Source: Candidula unifasciata (taxonomy: Eukaryota > Mollusca > Gastropoda > Stylommatophora > Geomitridae). Taken from it: a stretch of 64,000 nucleotides of DNA. Each line of letters begins with the position of its first letter. Positions within the stretch are counted from its first letter, which is position 1. Made by a program: the position numbers and the translations under genes. Location: positions 406,081-470,080 of the forward strand of contig CAJHNH020002580.1 in assembly GCA_905116865.2 (NCBI GenBank), given 5' to 3'. Below are positions 9,490 through 21,639 of this stretch, in pieces. The notes beneath the pieces are model-generated. The model was not told the origin of the DNA. It was given only the letters and a program-made list of their open reading frames with translations, and made no database searches.

Positions 9490-10850
9490 TTTATCTGGAT
9501 CTTAGCATTTGAAACCTAGTCTTTGACTAGGTTAATTTCATTCACTAGGATCATTGCTTCTGCTCCACAGTTTACTCTTGATTTTACAAAAATTTTGTTT
9601 TGTTTAATTGTGTCTTTGCATTATACATGTATCTAATTACTGCAACTACTACTTATATTAATTTGTGCCACGCCTTCTCATTATCAGCCTTATCACTGAG
9701 CTAATACATTTATAGCATACTCATTTTACCATTATAAAGTGATTTACTCTGTCTTTATACACTATTTCATCATTATAAATCTTTTTGAGTAATCAAGTCC
9801 ATTCATTGCTAACCTACATTAATCAGTTAATTCTTTATCCAACTATTATAAACTTATTTCCATGACCCAGTTAACATTTATTAATGAACTATACTACCAT
9901 TGTAAAATCATTTCAATGATCAAGTCTCTTGCCAACATTCATTAATAACCTACCCTACATTTATAAACGTATTTACCTTTTCACCATCGTCACCATTTGG
10001 ATGAAGCCAGAAACCCAGGAATTCACAGACAAAAAAATCCTTTCATTAAAACCGAGTATTTTTACATAAGTCACTAAAAAATTTAAAAAAACCAAAAGTG
10101 GTATATGCATTTTAAAATATATCAGAGAAATATTTGAACGAGAGCAATCAGTAAACAGAAATATTTGAACAGGAGCAATCAGTGAACAGAAATATTTGAA
10201 CGAGAGCAATCAGTAAACACAGATGGAGAATTCAATGGATTAATTCCCTTGAGCTAAAAAATAGGTGCATTGAGTTATACTGTGATCTCTCAATAGTGAC
10301 TGCTAAAGGCAAATTATTTTGTTATAGTGACTTTAACAAATTGTTTCCTATATGATCCCCCTACCCCACCACCCAGTGCTATTTTAAATAAATAGAATCA
10401 TATACAGATCTCCTAAACACTGCACAGGCACAAACAGAACCAATGCTATTAACTAGACTAACCAGGACTCTCCAAAGGCATATTTCCAATATATGGGTTT
10501 TCCAGGGATGTGTAATGGACAACACAGCACACATATTGGTAACTCAGGGAGAAAGAGTTAGATGACCAGGTTCAATTCTGACATTTACTAAAGACCTACT
10601 CCACCATTTGAAACTTTTTTTTTCAGCAAGCGTGTTTCTTATTAACATTAACAGTTGACCAGCCCTGACATGATAAATGTAGGTAGTTAATTAATGACCC
10701 ACCCCATCATTATAAATGTAGGTAATTAATTAATGACCCACCCTATCATTATTAATGTATTTCCTAAAGCAGGGCTAACATGACTCAACATTGTAAACTT
10801 ATTTGAATGATCAAGCCTATTATGGAACAACTATCTGTGACTAAAAGTTA
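9490..10850. other. DDAH 3' flank; degenerate AT-rich tandem words
   Basis: No gene seen. The motif CATTATAAA-(T)TTATTT-AATGATCAAG recurs loosely at spacings of about 60-75 bases from 9660 to 9980 and again near 10790, suggesting a decayed tandem repeat. 10105-10220 holds three copies of a 34-bp unit (GAACGAGAGCAATCAGTAAA core). AATAAA at 10387-10392 could be a polyadenylation signal for the DDAH-like gene, but nothing confirms it. Confidence 0.5.
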
Positions 10851-10854
10851 GTCG

Positions 10855-11085
10855 TGTATCCTTTACAGGACGTTGCAGAACCAACCCCAGCATTTTTTGG
10901 CTGTTGTGGTTTTGCTAGGCATATTTTCTGTTCAGTAGTTTGCCATTGCTTTTCTGAATGGTCAGCGCTTGGTACCACTGTCGAAACCAACGCAAGACAA
11001 ATCGTCCACAGCTGGCATCGAACCCGACACCCTGGTATTATGAAGTGCGTTCACAACTCCTAAGCCACAGAAGCCAACCACTGAC
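10855..11085 (-). mobile_element. tRNA-derived SINE
   Basis: The minus strand shows TGGCTTAGGAGTTGTG (A box) and GGGTTCGATGCCAGC (B box), a near-consensus pol III promoter. A body follows with GGTACCAAGCGCTGACC and AGCAATGGCAAACTACTG. This is the best-preserved tRNA head in the window. Confidence 0.7.
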
Positions 11086-11089
11086 ATAA

Positions 11090-13205
11090 AGGCGTCCTTT
11101 ACTTTTACAGTTATAATGAACATTCCATGTTGCATAAAGCTCTTATAAGTTTTAAAAACAGCTTATTCTGCTACTTAGTCCAACATTTATAAAATGAATG
11201 GCATCATTACTTTTCCAATGTATGATATATTGCTATGAGTTTACCTATTACAGTTCACGATTGCAAATTGACTTTAAATTAATTCATATTTCCAATGTCT
11301 TTATTTTAACCAAAGCACAAACTATTATAATTAAAGCTGTACTGAACATTAGCTTCGGAGCCAAATAGTGGACCTAATAACTATTCGGTACAGCTCTAAT
11401 TATAATATCAGCTAATCAAATCAAAATTCCAAACTATAGCAGTGACTTATTCAGCCCCCACCGTTTTAAATTAAAATGTAATTGTCCATGTTACCATTTA
11501 AATGGTGAGATGACAGCTAGAGCAAGGGTGCCTGGACAAAATATAAAAAAACTGCTGTTCAAGGGTTTGTGAGTTCACTGGTTATTCCATTGCAAAATTT
11601 CTTTACTGATAAAATAAGTATGTTCCAAAATGATACCGTAACTGTGGCAGCCATGATGCATTTATTTTGTATCATCATATAGCAAGCCTATTACAGAATG
11701 TTGCTGCATCATAGCCTGACTGAAAAGAATGCAGTCCCTCGCCAGCTTTCCTGCCTCATGCACTTTCCTGCACATGATTTTTAGGGTTATTTGTTTGTCC
11801 TTTTACAAAATGCCAGGGGCACACTTGTTCATGCCTACTACTGATAGGTCAGAGTAAAATATGACTTTTCACACAGCTACATTTTTTCACAGATTGCATT
11901 CTTCAAACATGATTTTTCTGGAAAGAAGAATTTAGCACTTTGGTGCAGTGCCAACGATGTGTTCTCATACTTTTTTATTTGTTGACAGAGCTGGCTGGAT
12001 AAATCTGGCTGTTCTGGTCGTCACTTCTTCTGTGTATTGCCTTTTTGAAAGTGATAACTCACGATTTCCCCCTCAGTGAGCATTGGCCATGAAAGGTTTT
12101 AGGAATGACCAAGTTAATATATCACAAAAAAATCGTACAATCGTTTGTTTAATCTGCTGACTTTGATAAAAACTTTTTTATATGTGTTTGCCTTATTTAA
12201 TTTTTCATAAGTTATCGTAATGAATATTTTTGTTATTCATTCAAAATATAAGATTGCCTTAATGCTGATAACATAGTTTTGTAGTTTTACAAGTTTTGTA
12301 AATTCCCAGATGGATGATATAGTAATTTGGTTGAATTTGTGATATTTGACACAAGTGTTTGTGATAATGACTTTTATTGTTAATAGTAAATGTGATAACT
12401 AAATGGTTTCTGCTGTGCATTCGTCTATTAGAAGTGTTATTGAGAGCTAAGGTTGAGAAGCTAATTGTGCAAACTGCATACTTTGTGTGTATGTGTGTGT
12501 ATTCATATATATAAACCCACACAACTGTTTTTTTCTTCTTCTAGGTTTAACTTTTTAACCACTTCTTTAGGGCTGAGGAAGAATATTAAGCCTAATGATT
12601 TAGGGCCGCATGACTTGTGCTGTTGCCACAGACTGTGCCAGTAGCAATTTTATGTTTACTCCCAGCAGAACAAAATTCATCACCTTACTAAGGATCCCAA
12701 TCTGGCCCAGCACTCTTAGCCACTTGACCAGTCACTCCTCTTATCTACATAGCTGGTTCAATTTCGGATAAATACAGTTTTAACTCAAACTATAAACTAA
12801 ATCATGGATCATAAAATGGTTTTGATGGAAGCGTTAATACCTACTGTCATTTATACATCATAGCATTTCATGAGTAAGAATTGTACTTAGCTGTGCCAAT
12901 GTTTTCTTCAAGTATACAAAATATTTTATTGTGTGGCTTTGATTTTATTTCATTTATCTTGGACTTCTGCTTATTCCTTCTTACTTCTTCTTATTCCTTC
13001 TTCTCTGCAATTTGCAATTGTTAAGGGACTTTTAACATGGTCAGGAAGTTTCCTGTTTTGTCTGTGTGTGGGCCTTATCTGAAAAGGCTAGGGATTTGCT
13101 CCACTATGCAGTGATTAGGAAGAAGTAATGTTCTCAAGTTATCAATATATTGCTTCAACAGTATTCACTAATTTCTAACTTCAGACTTCAGAATGTTCTA
13201 ACCCA
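11090..13205. other. intergenic, no gene recognised
   Basis: AT-rich. Contains the hairpin at 11324-11406 listed separately. No convincing open frame, RNA gene or well-preserved mobile element was seen. Confidence 0.5.
11324..11406. repeat. long hairpin with ATTATAATTA...GCTGTAC arms
   Basis: Arms of about 20 bases (ATTATAATTAAAGCTGTAC against GTACAGCTCTAATTATAAT) flank a loop of roughly 40 bases. Resembles a tiny fold-back/MITE remnant. No other copy was noticed in the window. Confidence 0.6.
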
Positions 13206-13209
13206 ATTT

Positions 13210-13650
13210 CAGCATCTCAAAGTTCCATAGCTTCTAGCCTCAGTCTTAAGAATTTTTCAGTCTCAGACGTTAGCATCTCAGTTCCATGGCTAGAAACCAT
13301 GGTACCTCAGATTTTAGAGTCTCAGAATTCCATGGTTCCTAGCCTCAGACTTCAGCGTCTCAGAATTCCATGGTTCCTAGCCTTAGACTTCAGCATCTCA
13401 GAATTCCATGGTTTCTAGCCTTAGACTTCAGCATCTCAGAATTCCATGGTTTCTAGCCTTAGACTTCAGCGTCTCAGAATTCCATGGTTCCTAGCCTCAG
13501 ACTTCAGCATCTCAGAATTCCATGGTTCCTAGCCTCAGACTTCAGCGTCTCAGAATTCCGTGGTTTCTAGCCTTAGACTTCAGCGTCTCAGAATTCCATG
13601 GTTTCTAGCCTTAGACTTCAGCATCTCAGAGTTCCTTGGTTTCTTACTGC
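13210..13650. repeat. 38-bp minisatellite
   Basis: About ten tandem units of CAGAATTCCATGGTTYCTAG plus CCTYAGACTTCAGCRTCT. Units vary at a few shared positions (TTCCTAG/TTTCTAG, GCG/GCA) and decay at the left end. Confidence 0.9.
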
Positions 13651-13844
13651 AGACTTAATTCAGCATCTGTTTCTGGATGAAATCTACTGTTTATTGCAGA
13701 TCATACTTTTTATCTCAGAATTTAGTTTTCTGTGTGAAGCATGGCTTTTTCCTTATATCATCTTTTGTTTCATTAGTTTAAAGTTGTCCCGGAATTATAT
13801 CTTGAAAAGTTTTTTCCTCGACAGTTTTAATAAATTTGTAATCT

Positions 13845-14108
13845 TGCCAAAGTTAGTTCTACTAAACTTGTATCTTGGCAAAGTTGGTTTTACTAAACTT
13901 TTATCTTGGAAGAGTTAGTGTTTCTAAACTGTTATTATGGCCAAGTAGGTTTTACTAAAATGTTGTCTTGGCAGAGTTAGTTTTACTAAACTTTTACCCT
14001 GGCAAAATTGGTTTTATTAAAGTTTTATCTTGGCAAAGTTGGGTTTACTAAAGTGAAATCTTGGCAACATTAGTTCTACTAAAATTTTATCTTGGTAAAG
14101 TTACAACA
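13845..14108. repeat. 33-bp minisatellite
   Basis: About eight diverged units of CTAAACTTTTATCTTGGCAA plus AGTTGGTTTTA, beginning about 200 bases after the 38-bp array. Confidence 0.8.
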
Positions 14109-14109
14109 G

Positions 14110-15175
14110 CGAACTTACCTGCCAGCCAAGTATAGTTACACCCATGTAGAAGCAGGAAGTTAAAAAATATGTATAGTTACCCAGGCTGACCAAACTTAAA
14201 ACAGGTACCAGGAAATATTATGGGAAGCTAAGATAGCTGTGTGCTCTAACCCCACCACCAGTCCAATGCAGATAGGCCTGTTGAACTGGTGCCAGCAGTG
14301 TATACATAACAGGCTTCAGGGTGTGAAAAAGACTGAATTATAAAAGAAATTGTTACAGGTTTTTCCTCATTCATCATTCCAGTTCTAGAGTCGGTATCAG
14401 TTATTATTTTCCAAGCATTTTTAACATTGTCTCCCAGCCATTCCTTTATATATTGCTGTATCCTTTACTTCTTGGTTATAATGGTTATATGTAAAATTTT
14501 CTCTTTGTGAATTGTTCCAGAATCAGGGACCAGAATGTATCCTCAGTATCATGCTCTGCATATTCACCTATCTTTATTATAGTGGTGCTTTTTACAATTG
14601 TTGTTTGCATGTTCTTATGTACTACCAACTAGGACCAAAATAGTGTGGACCAAAAGAGTGTGAGTTGAAACTGATTTAGAAGGTTAGGCTTGTTCTCTTT
14701 AGTTTTCATTGGAGCACAGTATTTATGGCTTCTACAGTAATCCTATGGTGGATGGGAGAGATCAGAGGAGGTTTTTAGGCTATTAACACAACATATCAGC
14801 TGTAAAGTTAATAGGACTGATAAAGGATACAAAGAATAGCAACAGTCTAGCCTACTGTGCATGGCATAAGAGGTCACTAGGGAGGGTTGGCCAGAGGCTT
14901 GCTGCATTATCATGTTGACAATTTTTTAACTGTTTATCCAAACAGTCATGAATAAGTTAAAGGGCATTAACTGGTTGCAGGTTTGTTCCCTTTCGGAAGG
15001 TGAAGGCAGAAGAGAAGAAACTTATATTAAAGATAAAATGATGTAAAAATTGTGATGTGTATTATAAAACTAACATGCATTACAGCTGCCCTGGGAGCAT
15101 TTTTCCCCTCAGAATATTTATAGCCTTGGAAGTTTACCAAGCCCCATTAAATAGCAAGCAGATGTTGAGAAAGGT
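14110..15175. other. intergenic, no gene recognised
   Basis: No open frame, RNA gene or repeat could be supported here. Confidence 0.45.
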
Positions 15176-15177
15176 GT

Positions 15178-15780
15178 CACCTTACCTCTTTTTGCTGTCC
15201 CCTGGAGTATGTGGAGAGGAAGATAGTTGGTGGCCCTACCTCTTTTTGCTGTCCCCTGGAGTATGTGGAGAGGAAGATAGTTGGTGGCCCTACCTCTTTT
15301 TGCTGTCACCTGGCATACGTGGAGAAGAAGATAGTTGTGGCCTTTCCTCTTGTTGCTGTCACCTGGAATACATGGAGAGGAAGATGGTTGTGGCCTTACC
15401 TCTTGTTGCTGTCACCTGGAATACGTGGAGAGGAAGATATGTTAACATTTCACCTCCCATTGCTGTCACGTGGAATACGTGGAGAGGAAGATAGTTGTGG
15501 CCTTACCTCTTGTTGCTGTCACCTGGCATACATGGAGAATATTATACCTGATCATCTCACATCTTATTGCCATTACTGGAAATATATGGAAGATAGTTGA
15601 TCATCTCATCTCATACTGCGGTCACCTGAAATATAAGGGGAGGTAGATCACACCCCATATTAACTGGAATATATAGATGAAGATAGTTTATCACCTTCTC
15701 TTATTTCTACCATCTGGAATATATGGAGTGGAACATTTTTATCACCTTATATCTTATTGCTATCACATGGAATGCATGAA
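15178..15780. repeat. 53-bp minisatellite with decaying right flank
   Basis: Units read CCTACCTCTTTTTGCTGTCC, CCTGGAGTATGTGGAGAGGA, AGATAGTTGGTGG. The first two are almost identical and later ones drift and change length. Open frames across it arise from the repeat and are not genes. Confidence 0.85.
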
Positions 15781-16034
15781 TTCTTATTGTTTCACAATCC
15801 TTAAATTGTAACTTATAGGATTATCTTCTAATTGGGTAAAATGGCTTGTATGTCCGTTATAATTATTTCATACATAATATCCGGGAAAGTTAATGAAGTT
15901 GGTTGATGAGAATTCTTTTTTCTGCCATTCGCTCTTACAAAAGCTATTGGTATGTTGTGTTTTGTGGCTAGACTGCAGCATCCACCTTTCGGCTCAACAC
16001 ATCTCATTTCAACAAACATCTAATTAGTTGCTGT

Positions 16035-16315
16035 TTTCCTGTGTGAGTTCCGGAAGTTCGTTTGGGAGAAGAAAGAAAAGACCCACTGCCTCCCTAACAA
16101 ATGTCTCAAACGGCAACTAATTAGGAATTTTTCAGCCGAAGTTGGATCACATCTGGCTGAGAGGTGAGAAACTATCAGTCTGCACATAAATAAGCCAGAT
16201 GTGCACAATGGATGTGGATGAAAAACTCAAATTCTGGAACAAGACCAAAGCTTAAAAAAGGGCGAACAGCCAGAACTTTCTGTCCGAGTTTACAGCCGTG
16301 AACGTGAAGAAGTTG
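16035..16315 (+). mobile_element. SINE-A copy
   Basis: GTGTGAGTTCCGGAAG head, AGACCCACTGCCTCCC, CTAATTAGG, CAGAACTTTCTGTCCGAG, GTTTACAGCCGTGAACG, then GAAGAAG. A reversed SINE-A head fragment follows at 16330-16400. Confidence 0.7.
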
Positions 16316-16461
16316 TCAACTTTTATGACCTGCTTGTTAGGGAGCATTGGGTGTAAACCCCTCCCCCCTCAAAATGGGACCCTGGAACCAACACTAGTTG
16401 GAAGGTTGTTCAAAGTGAATTGTATCTGTTGAAAAAAACATCAGAGGGACAAGTAAGTCAA

Positions 16462-16640
16462 GAGTGCAAAAATTGGGAGTAAAGATCGGCACAGCCAGGT
16501 GCGAGAAGCACACTGGATGCACGAGAAGTCTTGTAAGACAACATAGGACTGGGACTGTCAACAACCGGATGCTGATGTATATGTTAAAGGGGGAATCTGA
16601 GCACCTATGGACGTGTCCGGAGTGCCAGGAAGATAACCCA
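16462..16640 (+). mobile_element. LINE C-terminal Cys tail
   Basis: KLGVKIGTARCEKHTGCTR and MLMYMLKGESEHLWTCPECQ followed by ED. The CPEC ending is the terminal motif of RNase H-bearing LINEs. A close copy lies at 32562-32745. Confidence 0.65.
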
Positions 16641-17224
16641 AATCATAACTCAGGGTAACATAACCTGATTTTCTCAGTCATTCCATGAATACAAGTATTG
16701 TGAAGTTCCTCCATGTTGAAACACTGCCCTCCATTCTTGTGTTCTCGATCGAATCTCCATATCCGTCTTCCATTGATGATCTCTCATAACATGAGAGATC
16801 TAACGAGTCTTTGAGGCATCAGTTTTGTACCCACCATTGCGTGATATTTTCTTTGTGTAACAGAAGTTAAACAATTGACAGATTTAGCTGTTTTTTGAGG
16901 CAGTTGTGCCACATTTGATTCATTTTTATAAGCTTACCAATATACTTATATATATAAATGTTATTTGTCTGTGTGTTTAATGTGGATGTGTCTTACTACT
17001 TTTGCTAGAAATGACATAAAAATGTTGTGCCATATTTTCTTGCAGTTTTGTATCACATTTGCTTGATATGTTTTTGTAAAGTTCTATCTTACTGCATTAA
17101 ATGTTTTTGTGATATTCTCTCTCACTTTTACTTGATGAATCAATAAATTTTTCTGCAAAACAGACAGAAAAAAGCCACCATATTTCCAAGCATTTATTGT
17201 TATTGAAGAAATAAAAATGTAAAA

Positions 17225-17482
17225 AAAAGTATGCCTTTAGACGTATAGGGTATATAGAGCTAGACCTATATTTGTATAGACCAACGGCACAAGATGGGTG
17301 ATGTGGTCAGCATCACGCCGGCCGCCTCTACTTCCTGGGACTGCACCGTACCCACTCAAGGCTGGGTCGACCTGGGAGCCAAGGTCATTTTTTGAAGAAG
17401 AGTCCAGGTCTCTGCCAGGGAGCGAACCCACGACCTTCCGATCCACGGCACACGTCTAGCCGCTCTGCCACAGTGACTCCCA
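17225..17482 (-). mobile_element. full tRNA-derived SINE
   Basis: The minus strand opens TGGCAGAGCGGCTAGACG (A box), then GGTCGTGGGTTCGCTCCC (B box), a body with TGACCTTGGCTCCCAGGTCG and GCGTGATGCTGACCACATCA, and the end CTATACGTCTAAAGGCATAC. This is the reference copy for the tRNA-SINE family with the GTCTATAAAAATATAGGTCT module. Confidence 0.8.
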
Positions 17483-17489
17483 AATAAAA

Positions 17490-18535
17490 ATGTGCTGTCT
17501 GTGAAAGGTCACAGACAACGTAAGAAGTTCAGGGTCACAAATACCAGGATTAGAGAGAAGATGGAATACAAACGTACCTGAATTAAATTTAAGACAGAGA
17601 ATGAAGTGATTTTGCCATGTAGTAAAAATGCAGCCAGAGCAAATTGTATATTCTACAATAGAACACCTGGCCGGATGGCAAGAGGATGATGACAGAAGAT
17701 GTGGATAGACAGCATAACTGAATCCTGCAAAAAATATGTAAACAAAACCATAAAATAAGCACAAAACTACAGCCTGGTAACATTATGGGAGCAAAAGAAG
17801 AAGAATTGTAAATACTTACCACCAGAGCTGTTTTTATTTTCTGGAGAAAGGCTACAGTATGGAATAACGGCACCTATTTTTTTTTTTTTTAAACACAGCT
17901 GTGATAGACATTCTATAGTATCAGCAACTTTTTGTTTGTTGTTGTTGTTCAAGAAAACAGCTCTGTTTATCACCCACATGCTAACCAGTATGAATCGCTA
18001 AAAAAAAAAAGATGTTGCTATAAAGTAATCCGCAAGTTTAAAATATTACTGATTTAAGAATCAATAGCATAGCAAACCAGGCATATTCATAGGTGCTGCC
18101 ACAGCCAGTTTCATTAGGTGTACATGCTGTCAGTTTCCAGTGAAAAAAACTCATTTTCTCATCAAATCTTGTGCGCTTAATTATGGTTGAAGTCACATAG
18201 TTTTGCTAATTTTATGTGGTGTTTGTAATAAAAGACTTGCTGCTGGTTGCATCCCTTCTGTAACTGTTCTGATGTATGCTAAAGAATCAAATATAACTTC
18301 CAGACTGTTTCTTTGTTCCTTGTATAATTTTTACAATGGGTTGTAATCGATGGTGTAGGACATTTGTTTTTGACATATTTATGCTTTTTGCTTATTGTGT
18401 TATATTCTTTAATGGATCATGCCGGCAAATTTGTAGATATATCAACTTGGATGTCATGGCGCCATTAGTTATGTGGAGTTTATGTGTGTTAGGTCCAACA
18501 CAGTGCATCATTGCCAAGTTTGTGTGTAATTTGAC
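17490..18535. other. intergenic, no gene recognised
   Basis: A/T runs and no coding signal. The 73-residue open frame at 18336-18557 shows no family resemblance and is not called. Confidence 0.45.
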
Positions 18536-18537
18536 TA

Positions 18538-18665
18538 AGTCAAGTATACCATGGTGATTTGACTAGGTCAGGTGAACCATGGTGATTTGACTAGGTCAGG
18601 TCAACCATGGCGATTTGACTAGGTCAGGTCAACCATGGTGATCTGACTAAGTTTAGGGAACCACT
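18538..18665. repeat. 29-bp minisatellite
   Basis: Four to five units of GATTTGACTAGGTCAGGTCA plus ACCATGGTG. Confidence 0.85.
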
Positions 18666-18669
18666 ATGA

Positions 18670-19105
18670 TCTAGCTAGCTCACTTTCTTCAGAATAAAAG
18701 TAGAACTTAAGTCAGTGTTATATTTGTACATGTTTTGCATCACAAAAAGCTGTATATTATTAGCTACTTAAACAGAAGCTTGCCAGTTTGTCTTAGCTAA
18801 TCTCATATCAAAATTCACATTAACCAAACAACGCTTATAATACTAAACTGAATTATTTCCTTATTTAAAAAAAACGAGTAATTAATAAATAATAAATAAA
18901 ATAAATTGGTATTCCTTGTTAAAGATTAACAGTTGAGTTGTGTGGTTATTTACTTCTCAAAAATATAAATATCATAACTATCTAGTTTTGTTCATCATCA
19001 TCATAATCATTAATTTCCACTTTGCGGTTGGAGGCAAAGTTTGCTGTTTCTCTATCGATAGCACTTGCTGTTGTCATTCAGTTTGAATGAATATTTAGTG
19101 TCTCT
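18670..19105. other. intergenic, no gene recognised
   Basis: AT-rich; nothing supported. Confidence 0.45.
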
Positions 19106-19107
19106 CA

Positions 19108-19365
19108 TCATATGGGTTCCAGACACCATTTTAAGCACACACAAAAATTAAAAAGACTCCCAGGAACCAGTTGTAAAAGTCAACTAATTAGAAATGCTTT
19201 CTTTTAAATGGAAGTTTATCTACCTGAGAGGAGAGGAACCACCAGTCTGCTTGCATATAAGCCAGATATAAAAACTCAAGTTCTGGAACAAGACTAAAGT
19301 CCAGAATTGGACAAAAAAACCAGAACTTTCTGCCAGAGTTTGCAGCTGGTGAACTTGAAAAAAAT
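19108..19365 (+). mobile_element. SINE-A copy
   Basis: CATATGGGTTCCAGAC head, GTCAACTAATTAG, ACAAGACTAAAGTCCAGAA, CAGAACTTTCTGCCAGAG and a degraded A-rich tail. Confidence 0.65.
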
Positions 19366-19639
19366 GTGGAAGTATCATCAGTTCATCTTTCCTTTAGGCG
19401 CCCTCTTGCCCTCACATCAGATCTTCTTTGCTTGTTGTTAAATTTTGACTTTTGCTTTAGTCATTAAACTCTTGCTGTCCCAAACACTTTATAGTGTATG
19501 TTTGGTTCACTTCGCTACTTAATTCCCACCAATACTTAAAATGTTCTCAGACTTTTTAGATTTGACCAAAGCTACTTTAAAAATCTGGATCATCAGTGAA
19601 CATACATACTGTATATTTGCTCAGAAAAAAAAAAATGGC

Positions 19640-19860
19640 CAGGTGTCAAATATCCAGGATCACTTGTAGGTCTATGCACAAGGAGAAAGGTACCCTAATT
19701 TTCTTATTTTGAAAATATCCATGCCATCCATATTTGAGTTGATCTGGGAAAGATTCAGCATCACAGCATTCAAGAAAAGCCTGTATTAGCTCCGTCTCCT
19801 TCCTCAACAGCCAGCAAAGAGTCTCCTTACTGATGGTACTCCTTGTCATCTGGTTAACTA
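19640..19860 (-). mobile_element. LINE C-terminal fragment
   Basis: The minus strand reads TISKETLCWLLRKETEL and ECCDAESFPDQLKYGWHGYF, resembling the tail after RNase H in the LINE group of 8690-9160. The CPEC motif is degraded. Confidence 0.5.
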
Positions 19861-19879
19861 CTCGTCGTCTCTCTCTCTC

Positions 19880-20640
19880 TCAAGTCTCGAGTGGTGCCTA
19901 GAGTTTGCAGGCGCTCCCTGCTGCTTCATCCTTTCCAGGTAGGGGTTTTTCAGTATCTTCCATTTTACTTGGAGGGGTCATGCTCTATGTGGCGCTCTCG
20001 GCAGGCAGCTAGTTGTTCTGCCGAGAGAGACTGAGCCATATGGGATAAAATCCTGGGCAATGAAGTTGATCTTCTCACCTTTTCCTTACCATTTTACTTG
20101 TTACATTGTCACGCAGGCAAGAGATCATCTGTGCCTTGTGCACTGTCAGAACACCCCCGCCCCTCCCTTTACAATAGTGGGCCAGTCCAGCTGCTGTCCA
20201 CATCAGGTAGCATACCAAGCCTCTTACAGATGGAGGTGGCTGTGAAGTGGTTAGGCTGTTTGCCTTGTGCTCTGATTGTCATGCGACTGTCTCAGGGACT
20301 GCATCGTTCGATTCATGAATAAAGCAGGTAAAGAACCCTTTTGTATGCCACTGACACTCAGGGCATTTGAAGAATGATTCAGTTTCAATAGACCAATCAG
20401 CCTTCGACTGATGATGCAGTCAACATTATGTTGGCGGCCTTCACTTTACAGGATTTATCTTGAACCCATTTTAGGCTGTTCCTCATGAGTGAAATTTTTA
20501 TGATCCCTGGGAATGGTTACTGAATCTAGAAAGTTTCTGCTTTGTGCAACACTTTTGCAGGCTGCTGGCTAGCCATTCTACACAAGAGACTAGGCCATAT
20601 GGTATCAAACCCGGTGTATTGAAATCAACCCTCCTTCAGT
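19880..20640 (+). repeat. diverged interspersed repeats with tRNA-like pieces
   Basis: Two related blocks (about 19980-20070 and 20560-20640) share a CAGGCNGCTNGNTNGNCATTC-like start and GAGCCATATGG/AGGCCATATGG. Between them, 20228-20490 is a tRNA-SINE: GTGGTTAGGCTGTTTGCC, GTTCGATTCATGAATAA and AGACCAATCAGCCTTCGACT. A short hairpin CTCTCGGCAG...CTGCCGAGAG lies at 19996-20030. Confidence 0.45.
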
Positions 20641-20649
20641 TTTAACTTG

Positions 20650-21195
20650 AACTACCTTCTAAGCCACTCCACACCTCTGAAATTAAAAACAAAAGTCTTG
20701 AAAAAAATTGGAATAATTTATTTTCAAGGCAATAAATAGTTTGTAGGATTTAGAAAAGAAAAAAATATAGATTGACACTGCAAAGATAAGCATAGGTAGG
20801 TAAACTTGAGAAATATACACAGGTAAAATTGGTTTGATTGATAGGAGGAAAAAATAAACATTGTGCATCAACAAATGTGGCTATGTGGATTAATCCGCAA
20901 CATAGGTCATCAATTGGAATTAGAAAAATGGCAGACAATAAAATCACAGAAACACGGCAGAATTTTGTTAATTGTGAAACAGATTATGGAACGTGTTATA
21001 TTATATGTGGAAAAATGCAAAACTTTCTATCTTACATGGTTCTCACTTTCATAATAACACATTTGAATAATTAAAACTGTGCTGACTTTCATTAATGATC
21101 ACAACATTACAACTTTGGAAGAAACAAAAGATGGCATGCATATTTACAAGCTGTTCATTATTGCACAATAATAAATATTAAAAAAAAACAACAGA
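20650..21195. other. intergenic, no gene recognised
   Basis: AT-rich; nothing supported. Confidence 0.45.
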
Positions 21196-21636
21196 TGGCT
21201 ATCCTCTGAATAACAGTCCTAAATTTTTGAGGCAGAAAATAGACCCTAACAGGGCCTCAATCACGTGTCAATTGTGCACTTCCGTTGCCTTTAATTGTGC
21301 ACTTCGGGCACCGTCGAGAGTATCCCCCACGCCGCGTTAGCGGCGTGGATTGGGGCTAAACTAGATGGCTGGGACTCACGAGCAGCAGTTACCGCATCTC
21401 CTGCAGCTTCCATCATTTTATTTGCTCGTGAGTCCTAGCCATTTAGTTTAGCCCCAATACATGCAGCGTGAGCGGCGTTGGTGATACTCTCGGCGGTGTC
21501 GGTATAGTCCTCGGAAGTTCGCAATTCAGTGGTGGCGTTATAGTCCCCGGAAGTGCGCAATTGACACGTGAATGAGGCCCTGTTAGGGTATATTTTCTGC
21601 CTCGATAATTTAGGACCATTATTCGGAGGACAGTCA
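21196..21636. mobile_element. near-perfect palindromic (fold-back) element
   Basis: A 441-bp sequence in which the right half is largely the reverse complement of the left. It runs from TGGCTATCCTCTGAATAA and GAGGCAGAAAATA through CCCTAACAGGGCCTCA, CACGTGTCAATTG and GGGGCTAAACTAGATGGCT to a central loop near 21390-21420, then back out. Same family as 1736-2557. No transposase. Confidence 0.8.
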
Positions 21637-21639
21637 AAA

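Noticed and set aside
15057..15600. Overlapping 145- and 129-residue ORFs
   Set aside because: Artefact of the 53-bp minisatellite; two frames are open at once.
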